NCBI GenBank assembly: GCA_905216215.1
Contig: CAJMSZ010000023.1
Location: 1 to 31,861 of the forward strand
DNA: 31,861 bases
Origin: an uncultured bacterium
GTDB taxonomy: Bacteria; Bacillota; Clostridia; Lachnospirales; Lachnospiraceae
Direction: 5' to 3'
The notes under the pieces are model-generated. The model saw nothing but the letters and a program-made list of their open reading frames with translations. It was not told the origin of the DNA and ran no database searches. Each line of letters opens with the position of its first letter. Position 1 is the stretch's first letter. Below, one piece after another: positions 7,324 through 14,158 of the stretch. Both the position numbers and the translations under genes were made by a program.

Positions 7324-8047
7324 TTTCAATAACCTCCGTCTTTTCTGTTTCTTCAGAAACCGGGAAGAAGTAAGCAGCTACCCCTGCAATCAGAATGGTC
7401 AGGATGATAATGCGGAAACCTGAGGATATCTGTGATAATACAGGCAGCCTTGTGAACAGAAAACTGAGTCCCATAGATAGAATAACAATTCCGGCAAGGA
7501 CACGATTTTCTTTTGCAGGTGGAACAATGATTGCGATAAACATACCATAAAGGGCTACGCTTAATGCGCTTACCATTCTGGCCGGAAGAATATTTCCAGA
7601 TACCACACCAAAGAAGGTTCCGAGTATCCATCCGGGAACAGCTACACTGATTGCCCCATAGGAATAAAAGGGATGCAATTTCCCTTTCTGCGCTGCGGAA
7701 ATTCCAAATATTTCATCTGTCACACCGTAAGAAATAAAAAACCGGTGGAAGAAAGGGGTGCTTTCATCCAGTTTCTGGGAAAGGGCGCAGGACATCAGAC
7801 AATAACGAAGATTGATGATGAGCTGTGTAAATGCCATTTCCATATAAGATGCAGACGAGGTAATTAGTGATAAGCCTGCGAACTGTCCGGCACTGGTAAC
7901 ATTGGTGGCAGAGATGAGAACTGCTTCCCATGCAGACAGATTTGCATTTTTTGCCATGATACCAAATGTAAATGAAACCGCAAAATAACCGAGACAGATT
8001 GGTATTCCGTCCCGGATTCCTGCAGCGAATGCTGTACGTCGATTCAT
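7313..8047 (-). CDS. azlC: AzlC family branched-chain amino acid exporter, large subunit
   Basis: A 244-residue membrane protein with the AzlC pattern: an N-terminal IRDGIPICLGYFAVSFTFG segment, then TNVTSAGQFAG (48-58), then NLRYCLMSCALS. About seven membrane segments are apparent. The C-terminal tail is unusually acidic and hydrophilic (SEETEKTEVIENES). The start is the ATG at 8047 behind a modest AGAAGG. It is the first gene of a two-gene unit with azlD and is divergent from the purine genes, sharing a 220-base intergenic region. No adjacent Lrp-type regulator is present, unlike the azl operon of Bacillus. Confidence 0.93.
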   Translation of the reverse strand: MNRRTAFAAGIRDGIPICLGYFAVSFTFGIMAKNANLSAWEAVLISATNVTSAGQFAGLSLITSSASYMEMAFTQLIINLRYCLMSCALSQKLDESTPFFHRFFISYGVTDEIFGISAAQKGKLHPFYSYGAISVAVPGWILGTFFGVVSGNILPARMVSALSVALYGMFIAIIVPPAKENRVLAGIVILSMGLSFLFTRLPVLSQISSGFRIIILTILIAGVAAYFFPVSEETEKTEVIENES

Positions 8048-8081
8048 GATAAACCTTCTTTCGTAATAAGATAATCATTTT

Positions 8082-8110
8082 ATTGTACCTAAAAATTGAA
8101 AGAAGAACAA
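8082..8110 (-). promoter_or_regulatory. Possible promoter of azlC-azlD
   Basis: On the minus strand TTGTTC (8110-8105) and TACAAT (8087-8082) are 17 bases apart. The -10 is good and the -35 is weak (three of six), so this is tentative. Confidence 0.4.
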
Positions 8111-8141
8111 GAGATACTTTTAACTTCTTACCTAACTTTTT

Positions 8142-8170
8142 TCACGTATTGTCACATATTTTTACATATT
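8142..8170. repeat. Three 10-base-phased direct repeats in the azlC/purine intergenic region
   Basis: TCACGTATT (8142-8150), TCACATATT (8152-8160) and TTACATATT (8162-8170) repeat with an exact 10-base period, one helical turn. They end 13 bases before the predicted -35 of the purine genes, where an activator or repressor would bind. No regulator is identified. Confidence 0.45.
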
Positions 8171-8182
8171 GCAAAAAAAGGA

Positions 8183-8211
8183 TAGAAATATACAGTAGTT
8201 TCAGTTATAAT
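8183..8211 (+). promoter_or_regulatory. Candidate promoter of the purO-like/AICARFT unit
   Basis: TATAAT (8206-8211) is perfect. TAGAAA (8183-8188), 17 bases upstream, matches the -35 consensus at four of six positions. A weak -35 next to phased repeats fits an activated promoter, but that is inference. No purine riboswitch fold was recognised in the remaining 50-base leader. Confidence 0.5.
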
Positions 8212-8267
8212 ATAACTTATAAATACAAACCTAAAAATAAGTACAAATTATAAAAAGGAGAATCGGT

Positions 8268-8981
8268 ATGGAAATGTTGTCAATCGAAAAAGAATTGCAG
8301 TCAAACTCTTACCCTGGAAGAGGAATCATCATTGGTAAGTCAGAGGATGGTACAAAAGCTGTTGCAGCATACTTCATTATGGGAAGAAGCGAAAACAGCC
8401 GGAATCGTGTATTCGTAGAAGATGGTGAAGGAATTCGTACACAGGCATTTGATGAGTCGAAACTCACAGACCCAAGTCTGATTATTTATGCGCCGGTCAG
8501 AGCACTTGGAAATAAACTGATTGTGACAAATGGGGATCAGACAGATACGATTTACGAAGGAATGGATCACCAGATGACATTTGAACAGTCACTGAGAAGC
8601 CGTGAATTCGAACCGGACGGACCAAATTACACTCCTCGTATTTCCGGGATCCTGCATATAGAAAATGGAAAATACAATTATGCAATGTCTATTCTGAAAA
8701 GCAATAACGGTAATCCTGAGGCATGCAACCGTTATACATTTGCTTATGAAAATCCGGTCGCAGGCGAAGGACATTTTATCCATACTTATAAATGCGATGG
8801 CAATCCACTTCCAAGCTTTGAGGGAGAACCGAAGTTAGTTGCCATTCCAAACGATATAGAAGCATTTACCGAGACACTTTGGAACAACTTAAATGAAGAT
8901 AACAAGGTTTCTTTGTTCGTAAGATACATTGATATTGTAACCGGCACTTATGAGACAAAGATTGTAAATAAGAACAAATAA
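8268..8981 (+). CDS. purO: IMP cyclohydrolase, archaeal PurO type
   Basis: A 237-residue member of the IMP cyclohydrolase family first known from methanogens (PurO, about 200 residues). It closes the ring of FAICAR to give IMP, the last step of de novo purine synthesis. SYPGRG near residue 15 and YFIMGRSENSRNR (about 35-47) are characteristic. The start ATG follows AAAAAGGAG (8252-8260) by seven bases. The partner directly downstream, 15 bases away, is the AICAR formyltransferase domain without its usual cyclohydrolase domain. This strongly supports the assignment: together the two genes do the job of bifunctional PurH. Relatives with this arrangement occur in Clostridia. Confidence 0.85.
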   Translation: MEMLSIEKELQSNSYPGRGIIIGKSEDGTKAVAAYFIMGRSENSRNRVFVEDGEGIRTQAFDESKLTDPSLIIYAPVRALGNKLIVTNGDQTDTIYEGMDHQMTFEQSLRSREFEPDGPNYTPRISGILHIENGKYNYAMSILKSNNGNPEACNRYTFAYENPVAGEGHFIHTYKCDGNPLPSFEGEPKLVAIPNDIEAFTETLWNNLNEDNKVSLFVRYIDIVTGTYETKIVNKNK

Positions 8982-8996
8982 GGAGAAGATGCGGAC

Positions 8997-10175
8997 ATGA
9001 ACGAATTAGAATTAAAGTACGGATGTAATCCGAACCAGAAACCATCACGCATTTATATGAAGAATGGAAGTGATCTTCCAATCAAAGTACTTTCCGGACG
9101 TCCGGGTTATATTAACTTTTTGGATGCATTTAATGGTTGGCAGCTTGTGTCAGAGCTTAAGAAAGCGACAGGGCTTCCTGCGGCTACATCATTCAAGCAT
9201 GTATCACCGGCAGGAGCAGCAGTAGGACTTCCGCTTAGTGAAACACTGGCAAAGATTTACTGGGTAGACGATTTGGGTGAACTTTCTCCACTTGCGTGTG
9301 CATATGCCAGAGCAAGAGGTGCGGACAGAATGTCTTCTTTTGGTGATTTTATTTCGCTTTCTGATGTATGTGATGTAGATACGGCAAGACTAATCAAAAG
9401 AGAAGTTTCTGATGGGGTCATTGCTCCAGGGTATGAACCGGAAGCTCTTGAAATTTTAAAACAGAAAAAGAATGGTAACTATAATGTAATCCAGATTGAT
9501 CCGGATTATGTTCCAGAACCAATTGAGCATAAAGAAGTATTTGGAATTACATTTGAACAGGGAAGAAATGAATTACAGATTACAGAAGATTTCTTTTCAA
9601 ATGTAGTTACCGATAATAAAGTGCTTACAGAAGCAGCAAAGATTGATCTTGCAATTGCCATGATTACTTTGAAATATACACAGTCTAATTCTGTATGTTA
9701 TGTCAAAGACGGACAGGCAATCGGAATCGGTGCAGGGCAGCAGTCGCGTATTCATTGTACCCGTCTTGCAGGTCAGAAGGCGGATAACTGGTGGTTGAGA
9801 CAGAGCCCACAGGTTATGAATCTGAAATTTAAAGATCACATCAAACGTGCGGATAGAGATAATGCCATTGATGTTTATATGGGAGATGAATACATGGATG
9901 TACTTGCAGATGGTGTCTGGGAAAATACATTTGCAGAAAAGCCGGAAGTATTTACAAGAGAAGAGAAGCGTGCATGGCTGGATAAACTGACGGATGTGTC
10001 ACTTGGCTCAGATGCTTTCTTCCCATTTGGGGATAATATTGAACGTGCTCATAAAAGTGGTGTAAAATACATTGCACAGCCAGGTGGTTCCGTGAGAGAT
10101 GATAATGTAATTGCAACCTGCAATAAATATGATATGGCAATGGCATTTACAGGACTTCGTCTGTTCCATCATTAG
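8997..10175 (+). CDS. AICAR formyltransferase (stand-alone PurH C-terminal domain)
   Basis: A 392-residue protein corresponding to the transformylase part of PurH (full PurH is about 510-530). It transfers a formyl group from 10-formyl-THF to AICAR. Motifs present are LKYGCNPNQKPS (6-17), the catalytic Lys67-His68 in SFKHVSPAG, AIGIGAGQQSR, SDAFFPFGDNIE, AQPGGSVRDD, and the end FTGLRLFHH. The N-terminal MGS-like cyclohydrolase domain is missing, and the adjacent PurO-type gene supplies that activity. AGGAG (8981-8985), overlapping the previous stop, is 11 bases from the ATG. A 15-pair terminator follows. Confidence 0.93.
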   Translation: MNELELKYGCNPNQKPSRIYMKNGSDLPIKVLSGRPGYINFLDAFNGWQLVSELKKATGLPAATSFKHVSPAGAAVGLPLSETLAKIYWVDDLGELSPLACAYARARGADRMSSFGDFISLSDVCDVDTARLIKREVSDGVIAPGYEPEALEILKQKKNGNYNVIQIDPDYVPEPIEHKEVFGITFEQGRNELQITEDFFSNVVTDNKVLTEAAKIDLAIAMITLKYTQSNSVCYVKDGQAIGIGAGQQSRIHCTRLAGQKADNWWLRQSPQVMNLKFKDHIKRADRDNAIDVYMGDEYMDVLADGVWENTFAEKPEVFTREEKRAWLDKLTDVSLGSDAFFPFGDNIERAHKSGVKYIAQPGGSVRDDNVIATCNKYDMAMAFTGLRLFHH

Positions 10176-10200
10176 AATATAACATTATATAACAGAAAGA

Positions 10201-10245
10201 GCTGATGCTCTATAGGTAAGTAATCTATAGAGTATCAGCTTTTTT
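10201..10245 (+). terminator. Intrinsic terminator after the purine genes
   Basis: GCTGATGCTCTATAG (10201-10215) pairs with CTATAGAGTATCAGC (10225-10239), 15 pairs with one G-T, then six T. On the minus strand the same stem is followed by CTCTTTCTG, so it may also stop the converging EamA gene, whose stop codon lies within it. Confidence 0.92.
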
Positions 10246-11125
10246 ATTCCTTACTTTTTCCAACTATGATGGTTGCGGACAGGATAGCAATGCATCCGAC
10301 GATACTGCGGACGGAGAGCGGTTCGTGGTAAACCAGAATCCCGACGATCAGGCTTGTAATGGGCTCGAATGTGCTAAGGATCGTAGTGTTGGCAGGGCCG
10401 ATATATTTCACTCCAATCTGAAATCCGGAGACACTGATAAAGCACAGAGAAAGCGACATGAAAATCATGACAAGCCAGGCATTTGCACTGAGATGAAATG
10501 TGAGATTTCCCGTCAGAGCCGCTGCTGCAAAAATCATGGGGGATGCCATGAGATGCATATAAAAAATAAGCTTGAAAGTATTCATGCTCTGTAGTCCACT
10601 GGCATCCAGATATATGACATAGAAAGAATAGGTGATCCCGGATATAAAAGCCAGGATCAGGCCCGGAAATGCGGTGGAACCGTTCCCACTGCCATTGTAA
10701 AACAGAAATACGCCTACCATACACAGGGCAACACAGAAAAGCTTCTGGGCCTGTGGCTTTTGCTTCAAAAATAAAATGCATCCAAGAATGGTAAATGCGG
10801 GGTAACAAAAATGAATGGTGGTTGCCATACCGGACGGAATGTAATTGTAGGATGCAAAAAGCAGGAGTGGTGTGGAGCCATATCCGAATAGTGTGAGCAG
10901 AAAGATCTGTTTTATTTCTTTGCATGTAAGCGTAAAAGGGATCTTTTTCCATTTAAGAAAAAAGAATAAAGCAGGGAGTGAAAGAAAAAAGCGCAGACCT
11001 GTGACAGTCAGAGTATTTCCACCACCTGCGAGAATGGTTTTTACAAATAAAGGCATACAGCCAAAGAGAACTGCGGAAGCTATGGTTGCAATGACACCGA
11101 AAGTGCGGTTATTTATTCTGTTCAT
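10244..11125 (-). CDS. EamA/DMT superfamily transporter
   Basis: A 293-residue protein with about ten membrane segments in two repeats of the EamA (DMT) family. The first starts with FGVIATIASAVLFGCMPLFVK. The second holds YIGPANTTILSTFEPITSLI and ends with ILSATIIVGK. Members export or import metabolites such as amino acids; the substrate cannot be read here. GGGAGGA (11139-11133 on the minus strand) is seven bases before the ATG. It is a single gene, divergent from the antiporter operon and convergent with the purine genes. Confidence 0.9.
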   Translation of the reverse strand: MNRINNRTFGVIATIASAVLFGCMPLFVKTILAGGGNTLTVTGLRFFLSLPALFFFLKWKKIPFTLTCKEIKQIFLLTLFGYGSTPLLLFASYNYIPSGMATTIHFCYPAFTILGCILFLKQKPQAQKLFCVALCMVGVFLFYNGSGNGSTAFPGLILAFISGITYSFYVIYLDASGLQSMNTFKLIFYMHLMASPMIFAAAALTGNLTFHLSANAWLVMIFMSLSLCFISVSGFQIGVKYIGPANTTILSTFEPITSLIVGILVYHEPLSVRSIVGCIAILSATIIVGKSKE

Positions 11126-11156
11126 AAAGATTTCCTCCCAATATTATCTCGCAATC

Positions 11157-11185
11157 ATTATAATATAGGGCCCTGAAAATGAAAA
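11157..11185 (-). promoter_or_regulatory. Candidate promoter of the EamA transporter
   Basis: On the minus strand TTTTCA (11185-11180) and a perfect TATAAT (11162-11157) are 17 bases apart. Confidence 0.55.
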
Positions 11186-11298
11186 GGAAAACAAAAAAGA
11201 CATGCAACTCGAATAATATACTGACAATCATGGTAAACGTATTTATTTTTGTGCAAAACCAAGAAACGTTTAAAATTTGTGTAAATGACAAAATACAC

Positions 11299-11327
11299 TT
11301 TACAAAATTGACAAAAAATAGTAAAAT
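11299..11327 (+). promoter_or_regulatory. Sigma-A promoter of the Mrp/Mbh-like antiporter operon
   Basis: TTTACA (11299-11304) and TAAAAT (11322-11327) are 17 bases apart, each five of six to consensus. A nearby TTGACA (11308) has no matching -10. The start near 11334 leaves a leader of about 43 bases. The AT-rich 130 bases between this and the EamA promoter show no clear operator. Confidence 0.7.
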
Positions 11328-11376
11328 AGTAAGGAATTTGTGCGTTACATTATAATGCCAGATTGGAGGGAATGAG

Positions 11377-11835
11377 ATGTTTTTCATGTATTTTGCAGTG
11401 TGGATGATCTTTGCGGGGGATGTCACACTGGAGATTTGTCTTTTTGGCATTGCTATTGCTGCTATTGTCTTCTGGTTTACCTGTAAATTTATGGATTACA
11501 GTATCGAAAAGGAAAAGAAAAACGTTCGGAAGGTCTTTCGGTTTCTTGGATATATAGCAGTTCTGATCAAGGAAATCCTGATGGCCAATCTACAGGCCAT
11601 ACGTCTTATTTTATCAGAGAAAGAAGAGGTACGTCCGGTACTCGTTCATTTTGAAACGGATCTTAAAACAGAAGCGGGGAAGGTTCTTTTGGCAAATTCC
11701 ATTACGCTTACACCGGGAACAATTACAGTAGAGTTGGAAGATTCCGGATATGTTGTACATTGTCTGGACGAAAAGCTGGCTCCGGGAATGGATCAATCTG
11801 TGTTTGTAAATGCAATTAGAGATATAGAAGAATAG
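11377..11835 (+). CDS. mrpE: Cation/proton antiporter subunit E (MnhE/MrpE/MbhA-like)
   Basis: A 152-residue MnhE-family subunit, first gene of a ten-gene antiporter operon. N-terminal hydrophobic segments (about 1-35) and a third near 50-75 are followed by a soluble C-terminal domain. The latter holds the family pattern LLANSITLTPGTITVEL (about 109-125). In Mrp and Mbh complexes this subunit contributes membrane helices to the cation-transport module. GGAGGG (11365-11370) is six bases before the ATG. Having E first, not A, is the Mbh-type order. Confidence 0.93.
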   Translation: MFFMYFAVWMIFAGDVTLEICLFGIAIAAIVFWFTCKFMDYSIEKEKKNVRKVFRFLGYIAVLIKEILMANLQAIRLILSEKEEVRPVLVHFETDLKTEAGKVLLANSITLTPGTITVELEDSGYVVHCLDEKLAPGMDQSVFVNAIRDIEE

Positions 11836-11853
11836 CAGAGGAGGGTGTTTGCT

Positions 11854-12171
11854 ATGGGAAAAGGAATACCGGGACTTGAACAGGCATATCAGATGCTGTT
11901 TTCCGGAGCTTTGATTTTTCTGGCGGTCATGCTGATCTTATGTCTGGTGCGTGCAATCAAGGGACCGAGAGTTGCAGATCGTATCATTGCAGTGAACATG
12001 ATGGGGACAATGGTCATGGTGATCATAGGTATACTGGCAGTGAAGATGCAGGAAGGGTATCTGGTTGATATTTGTCTGATTTATGCGATGATCAGTTTCC
12101 TTGCAGTTATTGTTCTCACGAAAGTGTATACAGGCGTTTATAAAGAAAAGAAAGAAAAGGGGGAGAAATAA
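11854..12171 (+). CDS. mrpF: Cation/proton antiporter subunit F (MrpF/MbhB-like)
   Basis: A 105-residue protein with three membrane segments. The conserved element KGPRVADRIIAVNMMGT carries the Asp that is important in MrpF, and DICLIYAMISFLAVIVL forms the last helix. A GTG at 11845 is in frame, but it lies inside the ribosome binding site GAGGAGGG (11838-11845). The ATG at 11854, eight bases downstream, is therefore chosen. The stop codon overlaps the ATG of mrpG (TAATG). Confidence 0.92.
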   Translation: MGKGIPGLEQAYQMLFSGALIFLAVMLILCLVRAIKGPRVADRIIAVNMMGTMVMVIIGILAVKMQEGYLVDICLIYAMISFLAVIVLTKVYTGVYKEKKEKGEK

Positions 12172-12536
12172 TGGCAGCAATGGAATGGATTCGTTTTGTG
12201 GCTGGGGCATGTTTCCTTGTGCTTGGTCTTCTTACTTTTCTGGTGGAAATGATCGGAGTGTTCCGATTCCGCTATGTGTTAAACAGAATGCATGCGGCTG
12301 CGATCGGTGACACACTTGGAATTGGATTTTCGCTGGTGGGTCTTATTTTGATGAATGGTCTTAATTTCACATCGTTAAAGATGTTTTTAGTGATCGTTTT
12401 CCTTTGGTTCTCTTCACCAACTTCATCACATCTGGTTGCGAAGCTGGAGGCTACAACCGGGAAAGACGGGGAAGAACATTATCGCAGGCTGGATTTGAAA
12501 GAACTTGAAAAAGAACTGGAAGAGGAGGGGATTTAG
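12171..12536 (+). CDS. mrpG: Cation/proton antiporter subunit G (MrpG/MbhC-like)
   Basis: A 121-residue MnhG-family subunit with three membrane segments. The family hallmark, a VLNRMHAAAIGDTLGIG segment, equals the R-x-H-A-A-x-x-x-TLG pattern. The C-terminus is a charged cytoplasmic tail (about 90-121). Its start overlaps the mrpF stop by one base, behind a G-rich site. The next gene begins two bases after its stop. Confidence 0.92.
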   Translation: MAAMEWIRFVAGACFLVLGLLTFLVEMIGVFRFRYVLNRMHAAAIGDTLGIGFSLVGLILMNGLNFTSLKMFLVIVFLWFSSPTSSHLVAKLEATTGKDGEEHYRRLDLKELEKELEEEGI

Positions 12537-12537
12537 C

Positions 12538-12798
12538 ATGCAGGTGTTTACATATATTTTGATGGGCTTTTTAGTTGTCTGTGCCATATCTGTAAGTTTT
12601 TCAAAAAATCTTCTTAACTCCATTTTGATTTTTATGTCCTACAGTCTGATCATGTCTGTTATCTGGATCATACTGGAATCTCCCGATCTGGCTATTACAG
12701 AAGCTGCGGTAGGGGCCGGTGTGACGAGTATTCTTTTCTTTGTGACCTTAAAAAAGATTCATGCGATCGTGGAATCGGAAGAAGAGGAGGGCGAGTAG
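12538..12798 (+). CDS. MbhD-type subunit (stand-alone part of the MrpA C-terminus)
   Basis: An 86-residue protein with three membrane segments. ESPDLAITEAAVGAG (47-61) is the signature of the MbhD/DUF4040 domain. In classical Mrp this domain lies in the C-terminal half of the large MrpA; in the archaeal Mbh hydrogenase it is a separate subunit, as here. The frame extends upstream into mrpG, but the ATG at 12538 sits seven bases after GAGGAGGGG (12522-12530) and directly follows the mrpG stop. The C-terminus is a run of acidic residues. The conserved Glu/Asp line part of the ion path in structures of relatives. Confidence 0.88.
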   Translation: MQVFTYILMGFLVVCAISVSFSKNLLNSILIFMSYSLIMSVIWIILESPDLAITEAAVGAGVTSILFFVTLKKIHAIVESEEEEGE

Positions 12799-13779
12799 AT
12801 GAGCAGAAGACTTTCCGAGGAGGAATATCAGCAAACGCGCAGCTATCGGTTCCGGGAATGGTTGAGCGGGAGCAAGGATCCCTATCTGGGAGAAGTGGAG
12901 GTACAGCCGCCGAGAGAGCACCCGGAAGCGGAGGAACGAAGAAATCAGCGGAAGGCTGCAAAGAAGCTTCTTCCTGAAGTGTTATATGATATGAAACATA
13001 ATACACGGGTAAAGACGTTTAAGAAAATATACAGTGTATTGGGAATATTATTTTGCGTTTTTTTGGTGGTGATGCTGCTGACAGCTGTATCCAATCTTCC
13101 TATTGTTGGGACGGAAGACAGACCTGTGAATAATGAGGTTTCAAGAAAATATATCGAGGATGGTCTTCAGGATACCGGATCTGTCAATATTGTGACGGGA
13201 ATGATCCTGGATTACAGGGCCTTCGATACACTTGGAGAATCTCATGTGCTGTTTGTTGCAACGTGTACAGTTTTGATTTTGCTTCGCATTGATACGAAGG
13301 AGAAGAAAACCAGACTTGGACAGATTGCAGAAGAAGTGACGGATGACCGTGCAAGAGAGCCAAAGAATGACAGAATTTTACAGGCGGTAGCGAAGCTTCT
13401 TGTGCCACCGATCGTGATCTTCGGTATTTATGTTGTGTTGTTTGGTCATCTGGGACCTGGCGGTGGTTTCTCGGGCGGTGCGATCATTGGTGCAGGTCTG
13501 ATCCTGTATCTGGAGGCATTCGGATTTGCAAAGACGGAGCGTTTCTTTAAAGAGTCTACCTATAAGAAAATGAGTGTGGGTGCACTCACCTGCTATTGTG
13601 TTGCGAAGAGTTATTCCTTTTATACAGGTGCTAACCATATTCATAGTGTGATTCCGCTCGGAACACCTGGGGCTATTTTGAGCAGTGGTCTGATCCTGAT
13701 TTTAAATATATGTGTGGGAATCGTAGTAGCCGGCACGATGTATACCTTTTATGTTATGTTCAGAAAGGGAGGTTACTAA
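12799..13779 (+). CDS. Fused MbhE-MrpB antiporter subunit with a charged N-terminal extension
   Basis: A 326-residue fusion. Residues 1-78 are hydrophilic and highly charged, with no recognised domain. About 79-165 is MbhE-like: a membrane segment, then NIVTGMILDYRAFDTLGE (130-147), the pattern found at the very C-terminus of MrpA, then another membrane segment. About 195-326 is MnhB/MrpB, with GHLGPGGGFSGGAI (216-229) and four membrane segments. MbhE and MrpB are separate in Mbh, and MbhE belongs to MrpA in classical Mrp. The ATG follows the MbhD stop directly, behind GAGGAGGG (12784-12791). The downstream mrpC begins one base after its stop. Confidence 0.88.
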   Translation: MSRRLSEEEYQQTRSYRFREWLSGSKDPYLGEVEVQPPREHPEAEERRNQRKAAKKLLPEVLYDMKHNTRVKTFKKIYSVLGILFCVFLVVMLLTAVSNLPIVGTEDRPVNNEVSRKYIEDGLQDTGSVNIVTGMILDYRAFDTLGESHVLFVATCTVLILLRIDTKEKKTRLGQIAEEVTDDRAREPKNDRILQAVAKLLVPPIVIFGIYVVLFGHLGPGGGFSGGAIIGAGLILYLEAFGFAKTERFFKESTYKKMSVGALTCYCVAKSYSFYTGANHIHSVIPLGTPGAILSSGLILILNICVGIVVAGTMYTFYVMFRKGGY

Positions 13780-13780
13780 G

Positions 13781-14158
13781 ATGAATCTTACGAATTTACT
13801 GCTCAATTATGGAGAGGCGGTTGCAATGATCCTCTTCGGGATTGGCTTTACCAATCTGTTGTTACAGAATAATCTGATCAAGAAGATCATTGGACTTAAT
13901 ATCATGGACACTGCGGTTTATCTGTTTCTGGCGGTCAAGGGTTATATCGCAGGAAGAAAAGCCCCGATCGTGGTGGATGGGATCCAAAGCATGGAAGCTT
14001 ATGTAAATCCGATTCCAAGTGGTCTGGTGCTCACTGGTATTGTTGTATCGGTTTCGGTAACTGCTCTGATGCTTTCTTTGACGATCCGGCTTTACCACAG
14101 ATATCATACGTTGAATTTTGACGAGATAACAACACTTATCAAAAAGGAGGAAAGCTAA
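13781..14158 (+). CDS. mrpC: Cation/proton antiporter subunit C (MrpC/NuoK-like)
   Basis: A 125-residue NuoK-family subunit with three membrane segments. The first ends in ILFGIGFTNLLLQNN, and the second has the family pattern IGLNIMDTAVYLFL. A frame extension upstream to 13751 overlaps the previous gene; the ATG at 13781 is preferred behind AAAGGGAGGT (13764-13773). In complex I and Mrp this subunit sits between the antiporter-like subunits. Its stop overlaps the next ATG by one base (TAATG). Confidence 0.92.
   Translation: MNLTNLLLNYGEAVAMILFGIGFTNLLLQNNLIKKIIGLNIMDTAVYLFLAVKGYIAGRKAPIVVDGIQSMEAYVNPIPSGLVLTGIVVSVSVTALMLSLTIRLYHRYHTLNFDEITTLIKKEES

Noticed and set aside
8211..8267. Purine riboswitch before the purO-like gene
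   Set aside because: The leader from the predicted start is only about 50 bases and lacks the three-way-junction stems and conserved loop sequences.
11308..11336. TTGACA at 11308 as the -35 of the antiporter operon
   Set aside because: No acceptable -10 occurs at 16-18 bases; TTTACA at 11299 with TAAAAT at 11322 fits better.
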